A stretch of 64,000 nt of DNA, taken from assembly GCA_963712655.1 (NCBI GenBank), contig CAVQIT010000006.1:496001-560000 (forward strand), given 5' to 3'. The DNA is from Pollutimonas sp963712655 (GTDB lineage Bacteria > Pseudomonadota > Gammaproteobacteria > Burkholderiales > Burkholderiaceae_B). The notes beneath the pieces are model-generated. The model did not search any database. It saw only the letters and a program-made list of their open reading frames with translations, and had not been told where the DNA came from. Shown here one piece after another: positions 26,961 to 36,120 of the stretch (its first letter is position 1; every line of letters begins with the position of its first letter). A program made the translations under genes and the position numbers.

Positions 26961-28400
26961 ATGCTTGATCTGAAAACCCTTCTTGCGATCACTCTCTTCA
27001 TTTCGGCGCTGCAGGGAGTCGCATGGATATTCGTCTGGCGAGCCTGGCGCAAACTGTATGAACTGAAGTTCCTCGCCGCCGGCTTCATCGCCATTGCCAT
27101 CGGCGTCCTGCTGATCATGCTCCGGGGCGCGCATCCGCCAGGCTGGCACATTGTGCTCGACAACCTGTCGATCAAGCTCGGCCTGGTGCTGATGGCGGCC
27201 GGCTTGGCGCGCTTCCTGGGGCAGCCCAGCTATCCTTGGCTCGGCATCTCCATGATCGTCTTCCAGGTCGCTTTCTGGAGCGGCGCGATGATCATCGCAC
27301 CCGACGCCCTTGCCCCGCGCATCCATGCGTCGACCTTCATCACCATCGTCATGATGGGATCGATGTGCCTGACGCTCGCGCGCGATCGCACCCAGCCAAG
27401 GCTGCTGCGCTGGATCACGATCGGCATATTGCTCGAATACGTCTTGGCAAGCATCTTGCAAAGCGTGCTCACCCCCTACAGTCCGTCATCGTCGATCCTC
27501 GACAACAACAATGCCTGGTACTTTTTCCAGGCCGACCTGTTCCTGATCTCCTTCTTCGCCTGCATGCTGTTCATGGTAAGCGCGCGGCTTTCCGCCGACC
27601 TGGTCGCCAAGAATGAAGCGCTCTCGCGCGAAGTGGCCGAACGGCGGCGCCTGGAGCTGAAACTCGGCGCCAGCCTGGAAACCGAGCATGCGCTGCGCCA
27701 AGAGCAGCAGCAATTCGTGCGCCTGCTCAGCCACGAACTGCGCACGCCGCTTGCGATCATCCAGCGCGCCGCCGAAATGATCAGTATCGTGCAGCACCCG
27801 CCTCCGGAAGCCGTCACGCAACGCATCGCGGGCATCCAGGAAGCCGTGCAGCGGCTGGTCAAACTGATCGACCGCTTCCTCGTCTCGGATCGACAGGAAT
27901 CCAGTCCGTTCCAAACCGAACAGATCGACGTCGACAGCCTGCTGGCTGACGTCGCTCGTCATTTCCACGCCATGGGACAAACCTCAAGACTGCGCTTTCA
28001 CCAAGAAGCCGCCCTGCCCAGCTACCGCGGGGATCCCGATATGCTGCTGACGGTGCTGATCAACCTCGTCGACAACGCGCTCAAGTACTCGTCCGAAGAC
28101 CAGCCGGTCGACATCGTGGCGCGGGCAGACATCGAGGCGCTCGTCCTGACCGTGCGGGACAACGGCATCGGCATCCCGAAGGAAGAAGCTCCCATGATCG
28201 GACGGCGCTTCTTCAGGGCCTCGAATACGGCGGCGGCAACAGGCACCGGCCTGGGCCTCTACAATTCGCGAAAACTGCTGGCGTACCACGACGGGACGCT
28301 CGAACTTCTACCCGCCGACGACACAGGAGTCATCGCGACAGTCCGCCTGCCGCTGCCCGGCGTATTCGACGAATCCTCACAACTGACGCTATCGGGCTGA
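26961..28400 (+). CDS. Orphan membrane sensor histidine kinase
   Basis: A 479-residue kinase with six or seven N-terminal membrane helices (residues 5-205), a short coiled coil (KNEALSREVAERRRLELK), the H-box FVRLLSHELRTPLA with His258, and a HATPase domain (N-box LINLVDNALKYSS, G1 DNGIGIPKEE, G2 GTGLGLYNS). No response regulator gene is adjacent. The membrane input domain resembles 7TM-type sensors; the signal is unknown. It converges on the second mocR gene. Confidence 0.9.
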   Translation: MLDLKTLLAITLFISALQGVAWIFVWRAWRKLYELKFLAAGFIAIAIGVLLIMLRGAHPPGWHIVLDNLSIKLGLVLMAAGLARFLGQPSYPWLGISMIVFQVAFWSGAMIIAPDALAPRIHASTFITIVMMGSMCLTLARDRTQPRLLRWITIGILLEYVLASILQSVLTPYSPSSSILDNNNAWYFFQADLFLISFFACMLFMVSARLSADLVAKNEALSREVAERRRLELKLGASLETEHALRQEQQQFVRLLSHELRTPLAIIQRAAEMISIVQHPPPEAVTQRIAGIQEAVQRLVKLIDRFLVSDRQESSPFQTEQIDVDSLLADVARHFHAMGQTSRLRFHQEAALPSYRGDPDMLLTVLINLVDNALKYSSEDQPVDIVARADIEALVLTVRDNGIGIPKEEAPMIGRRFFRASNTAAATGTGLGLYNSRKLLAYHDGTLELLPADDTGVIATVRLPLPGVFDESSQLTLSG

Positions 28401-28414
28401 GGCGCAAAAGCGCC
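28401..28414. terminator. Short hairpin between kinase and mocR genes
   Basis: GGCGC-AAAA-GCGCC directly after the kinase stop (28398-28400). Stem of five G/C pairs, with partial outer pairing. A weak terminator candidate for the convergent pair. Confidence 0.35.
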
Positions 28415-28419
28415 CTCGC

Positions 28420-29833
28420 CTAAGAGAACTTCCGTATGAGGTCTTGCAAGCGATCACAGGCATTCGGAAGTTGCCGTTCAATCGCCGTCGCCACACCAAG
28501 CAGCAGTCCCGATCGCCGCATGGATGCCGGGCAATACCATCCCGACAACGCCGCGGGTGCAAGCCCGTAGGCATAGGCCTCTTGAGCGATCGTCTGGTCG
28601 TCGGCGCCATCGGCGAGCCTGACCACCACGGCAAGTCCGGCTGGATAGACCTCGAAGCCCCCTGGTTTCCAGGGCGGCCAGAAGTGCATTGCTTCGGCCG
28701 GCATAGATGCGCTTCATGCGACGCAAATGCCGCATATAGTGCCCGTCCCGCATGAACTCGGCGGTCGCCATTTGCACTGCCGGCCCGGGCGCGCCGGCAA
28801 GACAGGCCGCGGCTTCCTCGAATCGCGATACCAGCGTGGCCGGCACGACGGCAAAACCAAGCCGCAACGTCGGGCTGATCGTCTTGCTGAACGACCCAAT
28901 ATGTATCACCCTGCCCGCTCGATCCAGCGATGCCAGCGCGGGAGCCGCGCGGCGCCTCAGTTGGAGTTCGCCCAGGTAATCGTCTTCAATGATCCAGGCA
29001 TCCGCGCGTCTTGCCCATTCCAGGAGCCGCACGCGGCGAGCGAGCGACAATGTCGGGCCCAAAGGCGCCTGTTGTCCCGCGGTTACCAACGCCAGCGCCG
29101 CATCGGGTGCGTGCGCTTCGCCATAGCCGACATCGATGCCTTCTTCATCTACCGGAATGGGAACCGTCGCGAGCCGGGAAATCTCCAATGCCCTGCGGCT
29201 GGGAAGAAATCCCGGGCTCTCGACCCAGGCCTTTCGGCCTTCGGCCTGAATCACTCGCAGCGCAACGCCGAGCGCTCCCGAAAAACCCGCTGAAATGAAG
29301 ATTTGCGAAGGCTGGCATTCAATGCCGCGTGACAAGGCCAGATGCGCCGCGATCTCTCGCCGAAGTTCATATTCTCCTCGCGGATCCGGATAGGCGGCAG
29401 GCGCTTCGACTTCGTCACGTGCCGCACGCGCTCTCAGACGTGCGAACAGGGTGCCCGGGAAACAGTCCGATGCCGGCACGCCCATTTGAAAAACCGCGGG
29501 GCCGGGCAGGAAGTGCTGGTATAACGCGGATCGCAGATCCGTCTCGATGGAGCGCGCATCTTCCGTGATGGAACGCGCGGCGGCAGTATGATTGGAGACT
29601 CTGGTTCCGCCTGCGCGCGATGAAACGACCCGTTGCGCATCGGTCAACCTCTCATAGGCAACCCTGACCGTACCGCGTGCCACGCCAAGCTGCGCAGCCA
29701 GGTCCACCCATGAGGGCAACCTGGCGCCAGGAGCAAGTACTCCACCCTCGATCGCACCGATGATACCCAGCCGGATCTGCTCCGCCAATGAGGTTCCGGA
29801 CGCACGGTCAAGCTTCAGATCCAAGGTGCTCAT
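28420..29833 (-). pseudogene. Second MocR-family regulator, single-base frameshift near the C-terminus
   Basis: The gene has a GntR winged helix (residues about 15-85: LAEQIRLGIIGAIEGGVLAPGARLPSWVDLAAQL) and a PLP aminotransferase-like domain with GFSGALGVALRV, IEDDYLGELQL and GSFSKTISPTLRLGF. After LLAALETRG the frame changes; the proper continuation FEVYPAGLAVVVRLADGADD through LQDLIRKFS is in the next frame, ending at 28420. Removing one C from the CCCCC run at 28658-28662 restores about 470 residues. As sequenced, translation would end at 28478 with an unrelated tail. Divergent from the cupin and AhpD-like genes, its probable targets. Confidence 0.85.
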
Positions 29834-29920
29834 AGTGACTGGTACATTAAAAATCTACGTTTTTGGTTCTTTTTTATGAACTGTAAAGAGAGCATGATTC
29901 TAACCTCCAAGGAGCTAATC

Positions 29921-30328
29921 ATGAAATTCCATCGCATTCTTCTTTCTCTCGTGGCGGCTACGGCCTTCGGGTCGGCTGCGGCTCACGATGCCGGCGATAC
30001 GGTCAAGCCGAATTTCTCAAGGGCTATTTCGAACATCCCGGGCAAATCACTCATCGCCGTGGAAGTCCTTTATCCACCCGGCGGCGCCTCGCATCCCCAT
30101 ACCCATGCCAAGTCCTCATTCATCTATGCCTACGTCGTCTCGGGCAGCGTGGCCAGCAAGGTGAACGACCAGCCGGAGCGCGTATACAAGGCCGGAGAAA
30201 GCTTCTTCGAAGAGTCCGGTTCACGCCATCCGGTAAGCCGCAATGCGAGCACGACCGAGCCGGCAAAACTGCTGGCCGTGTTTGTCGTCGATTCGGACGA
30301 CAAGGAACTGACGACCTACGACAAATAG
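29921..30328 (+). CDS. Secreted cupin-domain protein
   Basis: A 135-residue protein with a Sec signal (KFHRILLSLVAATAFGSAAAHDA, cleavage about residue 21) and one small cupin barrel: PPGGASHPHTHAKSSFIYAYVVSGSV holds the metal-binding His cluster and AGESFFEESGSRHPVSRNAS the second motif. The start at 29921 has AAGGAG about seven bases ahead; the in-frame ATG further upstream is not preferred. It forms an operon with the AhpD-like gene 9 bases downstream. Function is unknown. Confidence 0.87.
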   Translation: MKFHRILLSLVAATAFGSAAAHDAGDTVKPNFSRAISNIPGKSLIAVEVLYPPGGASHPHTHAKSSFIYAYVVSGSVASKVNDQPERVYKAGESFFEESGSRHPVSRNASTTEPAKLLAVFVVDSDDKELTTYDK

Positions 30329-30337
30329 GAGATTGAA

Positions 30338-30793
30338 ATGAGACTGGATTACACCAAAGTATCGCCTGGCGGCGTGAAGGCATTTGGCGGCGTGTATGGC
30401 TATATTACACAGTCGGGCCTCGAAGACGTCCTTGTCGATCTGGTCTACCTGCGCGTAAGCCAAATCAATGGCTGCGCCTATTGCCTGGATATGCATACCC
30501 GCGACCTGACGAAGAAAGGCGTGACGCCCGCAACGCTTGCGCTCGTACAAGCCTGGCAGGAGGCGGGGCCGGTGTTCAGCGACCGCGAGAAGGCTGCGCT
30601 GGCGTGGGCCGAGTCAGTTACCCGGGTTGCGGACACCCACGTGCCGGACAATGACTTCAAGGCCGCCGCCGCGGTGTTCAGCGAGAAAGAACTCGCCGAC
30701 CTGACAATGGCCATCAGCCTGATGAACGCCTATAACCGGCTCGCCATCAGCTTCCGCCGCGCGCCTGACTCCGCGTTGGCTGCGAAAGGCTGA
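30338..30793 (+). CDS. Carboxymuconolactone decarboxylase / AhpD-like protein
   Basis: The 151-residue protein has the redox-type motif QINGCAYCLDMHTRDL, in which CxxCxxxH matches AhpD-like peroxidase reductases. The second half LTMAISLMNAYNRLAISFRR is typical of the family. Its partner may be an alkyl hydroperoxide or quinone-type compound. It follows the cupin gene directly and lies opposite the second mocR gene, an arrangement that suggests joint control. Confidence 0.88.
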   Translation: MRLDYTKVSPGGVKAFGGVYGYITQSGLEDVLVDLVYLRVSQINGCAYCLDMHTRDLTKKGVTPATLALVQAWQEAGPVFSDREKAALAWAESVTRVADTHVPDNDFKAAAAVFSEKELADLTMAISLMNAYNRLAISFRRAPDSALAAKG

Positions 30794-30830
30794 GGCTTGT
30801 CGCTCCGGACGGTCAAGGCCTTGCCGTTGC

Positions 30831-31892
30831 CTATTCGGCGCGCAACGTCGCCATGTCGATCACGAAACGGTAGCGAACGTCTCCCTTGAGCATACGGTCA
30901 TATGCCGGGTCGATGTCCAGCATCGAGATCATCTCGATATCCGATACGATGCCGTGCTCAGCGCAAAAATCCAGCATTTCCTGCGTCTCGGCGATCCCGC
31001 CGATCAGCGAGCCGGCAAGACTGCGCCGCTGTGCGATAAGGGAAAACATCGATGGCGACGGATGCGGCTCCGAGGGCACGCCGACCATACTCATCGAACC
31101 GTCGAGTTTGAGCAATGCAAGATAGGTGTCCAGGTCGTGCGACACGGCAGCGCAATTCAGGATGAAATCCAATTTGCCGATCCAGCCAGCCATCTGCTGC
31201 GCGTCCTTGGACACAACGACATCGTGCGCGCCCAACGAGCGAGCATCGTCAACCTTGGATTCCGACGTCGTGAACGCTACGACATGCGCCCCCATTGCAC
31301 GAGCCAGCTTGATGCCCATGTGCCCGAGGCCGCCGATCCCCACCACGCCGACCGTCTTGCCTGGGCCGGCTCCCCAGTGTTTCAGGGGCGACCAGGTCGT
31401 GATCCCCGCACACAGAAGCGGCGCGACCGCCGCCAGATCCTTCTCAGGATGCCTGACCGCCAGAACATAGCGCTCGTCGACGACGATGTTCTCGGAATAG
31501 CCGCCGTAGGTGTTCGGCGTGCCTCCCTTGAAACCACCGTTGTAAGTGTTCATGAAGCCGGTTTCGCTCGCGCAGTATTGCTCCAGGCCCAGCGTGCAAG
31601 GCTGGCAATGCCGGCAGCTGTCCACAATGCAGCCTACGCCAACGACCTGGCCGAGCTTGAAGTTCTCGACAGCGCTGCCCATCGCCGTGATCTTTCCCAC
31701 GATTTCGTGACCCGGGACGCAGGGGAACATGACGCCCGGCCATTCGCCGCGCGCGGCATGCAAGTCCGAATGGCAGACTCCGCAGTAGAGAATATCAATG
31801 GATACGTCCCTGGGACCGGCGACCCGGCGCTCAATGGAAAACGGCGCCAGCGGAGCGGCGGGGGATGAGGCGGCGTAGGCGTTAACTTGCAT
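30831..31892 (-). CDS. Zinc-dependent alcohol dehydrogenase, YahK/CAD type
   Basis: A 353-residue NAD(P)H-dependent aldehyde reductase of the medium-chain family. Catalytic zinc ligands are in CGVCHSDLHAARGEW and GHEIVGKITAMG; the structural zinc site is CRHCQPCTLGLEQYC; the cofactor site is VGVVGIGGLGHMGIKLARAMG. The whole pattern fits YahK and cinnamyl-alcohol-type dehydrogenases, broad aldehyde reductases. It runs opposite the AhpD-like gene and is divergent from the aldo/keto reductase. Confidence 0.92.
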   Translation of the reverse strand: MQVNAYAASSPAAPLAPFSIERRVAGPRDVSIDILYCGVCHSDLHAARGEWPGVMFPCVPGHEIVGKITAMGSAVENFKLGQVVGVGCIVDSCRHCQPCTLGLEQYCASETGFMNTYNGGFKGGTPNTYGGYSENIVVDERYVLAVRHPEKDLAAVAPLLCAGITTWSPLKHWGAGPGKTVGVVGIGGLGHMGIKLARAMGAHVVAFTTSESKVDDARSLGAHDVVVSKDAQQMAGWIGKLDFILNCAAVSHDLDTYLALLKLDGSMSMVGVPSEPHPSPSMFSLIAQRRSLAGSLIGGIAETQEMLDFCAEHGIVSDIEMISMLDIDPAYDRMLKGDVRYRFVIDMATLRAE

Positions 31893-32102
31893 GGGGGAAT
31901 TCCTGTGTGTGATTCGGACTGGTACACAATACTGCCTCGATAGAGGGCGTGCGCCGATGGGATGCCTGGCGAGGATACCCCCCAGGCAGCACCACTATAG
32001 TAGCGCCTAACCCGGATTTCTCGCGCCCGCTCCGCTTGCCGGGTTCTTTCCGCATATGGCAGAATCGATCCATTGCTATTTCTAACACGGCCGGAGCCTT
32101 TG

Positions 32103-33089
32103 ATGACGATGAACTATGTGAAACTTGGATCCACCGGACTGGACGTATCCCCGCTCTGTCTCGGTTGCATGACCTACGGGGCCGCGGACCGGGGCAACCA
32201 TAGCTGGACCCTGGACGAAGAAAAAAGCCGCCCTCTTATCCGCCAGGCGCTCGAACTCGGGATTAATTTTCTCGATACCGCCAACGCCTATTCGGACGGC
32301 ACTTCCGAAGAAATCGTCGGCCGCGCCATCAAGGACTTCGCGCGACGGGAAGAAATCGTCCTGGCGACAAAAGTCTTCAATCGCATGCGTCCCGGCCCAA
32401 ACGGCGCGGGGCTGTCCCGCAAAGCCATCTTCACGGAAATCGACGCCAGCCTCAGGCGCCTGGGAACGGATTACGTCGATCTCTACCAGATTCACCGCTG
32501 GGATCACCACACCCCGATCGAAGAGACCCTGGAAGCCCTGCACGACGTGGTCAAGGCAGGAAAGGCGCGATATATCGGCGCCTCGTCCATGTATTCCTGG
32601 CAACTCTCCAAGGCCCTGTACACATCCCGCCAACACGGCTGGGTTGAATTCATCAGCATGCAGAACCACCTGAATCTGCTGTACCGCGAAGAAGAGCGCG
32701 AAATGCTGCCCTTGTGCATCGATCAGGGCATTGCCGTCATACCCTGGAGCCCCTTGGCGCGAGGGCGCCTTACCCGCCCCGCCGACCAGACTACGCCGCG
32801 CCAGGAAACCGACAATTTCGGCAGCAAGCTGTATACGCAGTCCACCGACTCGGATCGCGGCGTTATCGATCGTGTGGGCCAGATAGCCGCTGGGCGCGGT
32901 GTGCCGCGCGCCCAGGTCGCGCTGGCATGGCTGCGGCAAAAACGCGGGGTCGCGGCGCCCATTATCGGCGCCTCCAAGCCGGCGCACCTCGCCGATGCCG
33001 TCAATGCGCTGTCCCTCGAATTGGACAGCGACGAAATAGCGGCGCTCGAGGAACCCTATATTCCTCATCACGTCGCGGGCTTTATTTAA
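32103..33089 (+). CDS. Aldo/keto reductase
   Basis: The 328-residue protein belongs to the YajO/YghZ-like aldo/keto reductases. It has LGSTGLDVSPLCLGCMTYG, INFLDTANAYSDGTSEEIVG (catalytic Asp and Tyr), LATKVFNRM (Lys), DYVDLYQIHRWDHHTP (His) and the NADPH-binding IIGASKPAHLADAVNAL. GGAGCC upstream of the ATG at 32103 gives a weak ribosome site; ATG at 32109 is an alternative. Divergent from the alcohol dehydrogenase, with which it may share a role in aldehyde detoxification. Confidence 0.92.
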   Translation: MTMNYVKLGSTGLDVSPLCLGCMTYGAADRGNHSWTLDEEKSRPLIRQALELGINFLDTANAYSDGTSEEIVGRAIKDFARREEIVLATKVFNRMRPGPNGAGLSRKAIFTEIDASLRRLGTDYVDLYQIHRWDHHTPIEETLEALHDVVKAGKARYIGASSMYSWQLSKALYTSRQHGWVEFISMQNHLNLLYREEEREMLPLCIDQGIAVIPWSPLARGRLTRPADQTTPRQETDNFGSKLYTQSTDSDRGVIDRVGQIAAGRGVPRAQVALAWLRQKRGVAAPIIGASKPAHLADAVNALSLELDSDEIAALEEPYIPHHVAGFI

Positions 33090-33298
33090 TACCCGCCGGC
33101 GCCGACGGCCAAGGAGCGCAAGGGATTAGCCGCCAGAGGCGCGCAATCCCTTCTTCGAGCGCTTGCCTTGATAGCGATGCTTTGCAGGACAAACAATGTC
33201 TGTCCTGCTACAAAACAAAGCAAATGTATCGACAGAAAGGCTTGCATCTGTGCCGCTGTGCTGGTATGTATAGAATACCCACACCATGGAGGTGCTCT

Positions 33299-34156
33299 AT
33301 GCAATCTCCAATCATGACGGCAGACTTGAACGACAACCAGGCAAAACCTCCCCAAGCACCCACCGCAAGCCCATTGACTCCATCGGAACCGCCCCGGCGC
33401 GGGCCGCATGAATTGGCGATTTTCCTTGACCTGGATGGAACGCTGGCACCCATCCAGCCAACGCCCGGCCAAGCCGGCATTCCGCCGTCCACGATCAATA
33501 TCCTTCAGCGGCTGTACGCCGCCTGCGCCCGCTCGGTCGCGATTGTGTCGGGACGCGACGCCGCCGATATCGACCGCATGCTGGCTCCGCTCCGAGTCCC
33601 CTATGCCGCCTTGCATGGCGCCCGGCTAAAGGGGCCGGACGGCCGGATAGTCTCCATCAGCGTGCGGCAAGAGGTATTGGCCGAAATAATCGGCCATATC
33701 GAAATCGGGGCGGCAAGCCTGCCGGGCACCCTCATCGAACGCAAGACACTGTCAGTGGCGCTGCACTATCGGAATGCCCCGCAATTCGAAGATGCGGCGC
33801 AGCGGCTGGCGGCCGGCGCACTGAATGGACACGGCGCCGACTTCGAAGTCCAGCAAGGCAAGATGGTAGTGGAAATCAAGCCCCGCGCGGCCAGCAAGGG
33901 CACTGCTATCGAGCACTTCATGAACATTGCGCCATTTCGCGGCCGTATCCCGCTTTTCGCGGGAGACGACCTTACTGATGAATCCGCGTTTCGCGCCGTC
34001 AACGCCATGAACGGCATAAGCATCAAGATAGGAACAGGCCCGACACAAGCCCGCTGGCGGCTTGACGATCCGGCGGCATTGAGCGCTTGGCTAGGCTCTC
34101 TCTTACCCATCAGGAATCCAACGACGGCTCTTGACACGATAAAGGACAAAACATGA
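33299..34156 (+). CDS. otsB: Trehalose-6-phosphate phosphatase
   Basis: A HAD-superfamily phosphatase that makes trehalose. The 285-residue protein has motif I FLDLDGTLAPI, motif II IVSGRDAADID, the cap domain, and motif III/IV KGTAIEHFMNIAPF... LFAGDDLTDESAF. The start MQSPIMTADL at 33299 is set by GGAGG about seven bases upstream; a longer upstream in-frame reading is not protein-like. Its TGA overlaps the otsA ATG (ATGA), so the two are translationally coupled. Trehalose made by OtsBA protects against osmotic and desiccation stress. Confidence 0.93.
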   Translation: MQSPIMTADLNDNQAKPPQAPTASPLTPSEPPRRGPHELAIFLDLDGTLAPIQPTPGQAGIPPSTINILQRLYAACARSVAIVSGRDAADIDRMLAPLRVPYAALHGARLKGPDGRIVSISVRQEVLAEIIGHIEIGAASLPGTLIERKTLSVALHYRNAPQFEDAAQRLAAGALNGHGADFEVQQGKMVVEIKPRAASKGTAIEHFMNIAPFRGRIPLFAGDDLTDESAFRAVNAMNGISIKIGTGPTQARWRLDDPAALSAWLGSLLPIRNPTTALDTIKDKT

Positions 34157-35524
34157 GCAGATTGATCGTTGTATCCAATCGCGTCGCATCGATTGACGAA
34201 GGTAAAAGCTCGGCGGGCGGCCTGGCGGTGGGCGTCCTGGACGCCTTGCGCGAAACCGGCGGCATGTGGCTGGGATGGAATGGTGAAATCGAATCCGACC
34301 CCGTGCCGCGTCCAGTCACCATAAGCGACAAGAACATCGACTTCTCCACGGTGGCACTGACGCAGCGCCATTACGACCGCTACTATCGCGGCTTCTCCAA
34401 TGGCCTGCTGTGGCCTACTTTCCATTACCGCATCGACCTTAGCCGCTACACCGGCGAAGACTATGCCGGCTATCTGGAAGTGAACCGGTATTTTGCGCAA
34501 ATGCTGCTGGCATCGTCCTTGAAAGACGACGACCGCATCTGGGTGCACGACTATCATCTGATTCCATTGGGCAAGGCTTGCCGCGATCTCGGCATCCGCA
34601 ACAAGATCGGCTTTTTCCTGCATATTCCTTTTCCCAGCCCATCGGTGCTTACGACTATTCCACCGCACCGGGAATTGGTCGAGTCCATGTGCGACTACGA
34701 TCTGCTGGGGTTCCAGACGCAAAACGATGTCCAGGCCTTCCTGGATTATGCCGAACGCCACCTGGGCGCCACGGTCAGCGGCAATGACGTCAGGATAGGC
34801 AATCGCAGCGTGAAAGTGGGTGCCTATCCCATAGGCATACAACCGGACCAGATCAGATCCTTGTCCAAGCAATCCAGGCACTCCAAGCTGCTGGATGCGC
34901 TTAAATCAGGGTTGCAGCATCGCAAGCTTATTGTCAGCGTGGATCGCCTGGACTACAGCAAAGGCTTGATCGAACGCTTCAATGCCTTCGAACGCTTGCT
35001 GGAAACAGCCCCGCATCAACGCGGCAAAGTGACCCTCGTTCAAATAGCCCCGCCCTCGCGCCAGGATGTCCAGGGATACCGCCAGATCCGGCGCCAGCTT
35101 GAAAGCACGGCCGGGCGCATCAACGGCAAATGGACCGAACTGTCCTGGACGCCGATCCGCTATATGAACCGCTCCTACGAGCGGGCGATGTTGATGTCTT
35201 TTTTCCGCGTCTCGCAGAGTAGGGCTGGTAACGCCGCTACGCGACGGCATGAACCTGGTCGCCAAGGAATACGTTGCCTCGCAACCCGCCCACGATCCCG
35301 GCGTGCTGGTCCTGTCGCAATTCGCCGGCGCCGCGGCCGAAATGCGCGATGGCGCCTTGATGGTCAATCCCTATGACGGGCAAGGCATGGCCGACGCCCT
35401 GGACCGCGCGCTGAGCATGCCTCTGGAAGAAAGAAAAACGCGCTACGAGCATTTGATGACAATATTGAGAACGAACGATCTGTCCAGCTGGAGGGACAGG
35501 TTTCTGACGGATTTGGGCGGTTGA
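34153..35524 (+). pseudogene. otsA: Trehalose-6-phosphate synthase, single-base frameshift
   Basis: OtsA (GT20) makes trehalose-6-phosphate from UDP-glucose and glucose-6-phosphate. The first frame has LIVVSNRVASID, SAGGLAVGVLDAL, WVHDYHLIPLGKACRDL, GFFLHIPFPSP and VDRLDYSKGLIERF. After RVSQ the frame shifts, and VGLVTPLRDGMNLVAKEYVASQ through LTDLGG continues to 35524. An extra base near 35216 (TCGCAGAG instead of expected TCGCGAG) accounts for the break; without it the protein has about 456 residues, which is normal. As sequenced, the product would stop at 35376 with an unrelated tail lacking the UDP-sugar site. Either recent loss or a sequencing error. Confidence 0.88.
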
Positions 35525-35718
35525 TTTTTATCGCCGCTGGCTGACAGCTCCTGCTCTTCGATGTTTTCTCGGGCATCGAACCGGCGAGCGCCGCCTGGCC
35601 TTTCCGGCAGGTTCATCAGAACAGGGCGGCGTCACGATGACTGTCACGTCTCCTGCTACGATGTGGATTGCGCGCCGCTGGCGCTAATCCAACCCACCGC
35701 TACAGCCATCCCGTTTCC

Positions 35719-36066
35719 ATGACAGCCAAAATACAGTTTCGCCTGCGCGTCTACCGGGACGACAGCATTGCCATCGGCCCAGGAAAAATCGCCCTGCTGC
35801 AAGCCATTGCCGAAACCGGCTCGATTTCCGCCGCCGCGCGCCAGTTCGGCATGTCGTACCGGCGCGCCTGGCTGCTGGTCGACGAAATGAACCGGGCCTT
35901 GCGCGAACCGGCCGTCATTACGGCAACCGGCGGCGCGCGCGGCGGAGGCGCCAGGCTCACCCCTGTCGGCGCGGCCATCGTGCAGCACTATCGTGCGGTC
36001 GAAACCATCTCGCGCGCCGCCGCGGCGGACGAGATCGCCGCCCTGACCCGGCTGCTTGAACCGTAA
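35719..36066 (+). CDS. ModE-like winged-helix regulator (N-terminal domain only)
   Basis: The 115-residue protein matches the DNA-binding domain of ModE: FRLRVYRDDSIAIGPGKIALLQAIAETGSISAAARQFGMSYRRAWLLVDEMN, then GARGGGARLTPVG. The C-terminal molybdate-binding domains of full ModE are absent, as in many short ModE-like proteins. The start MTAKIQFR at 35719 is chosen; a longer reading begins at 35668. No mod transport genes are near. It converges on the TonB receptor gene. Confidence 0.87.
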   Translation: MTAKIQFRLRVYRDDSIAIGPGKIALLQAIAETGSISAAARQFGMSYRRAWLLVDEMNRALREPAVITATGGARGGGARLTPVGAAIVQHYRAVETISRAAAADEIAALTRLLEP

Positions 36067-36120
36067 AACGTCCGGCTCCGGCGCCTTACCGGCCGCCCAT
36101 CATGCACAGCCGCTTGATCG

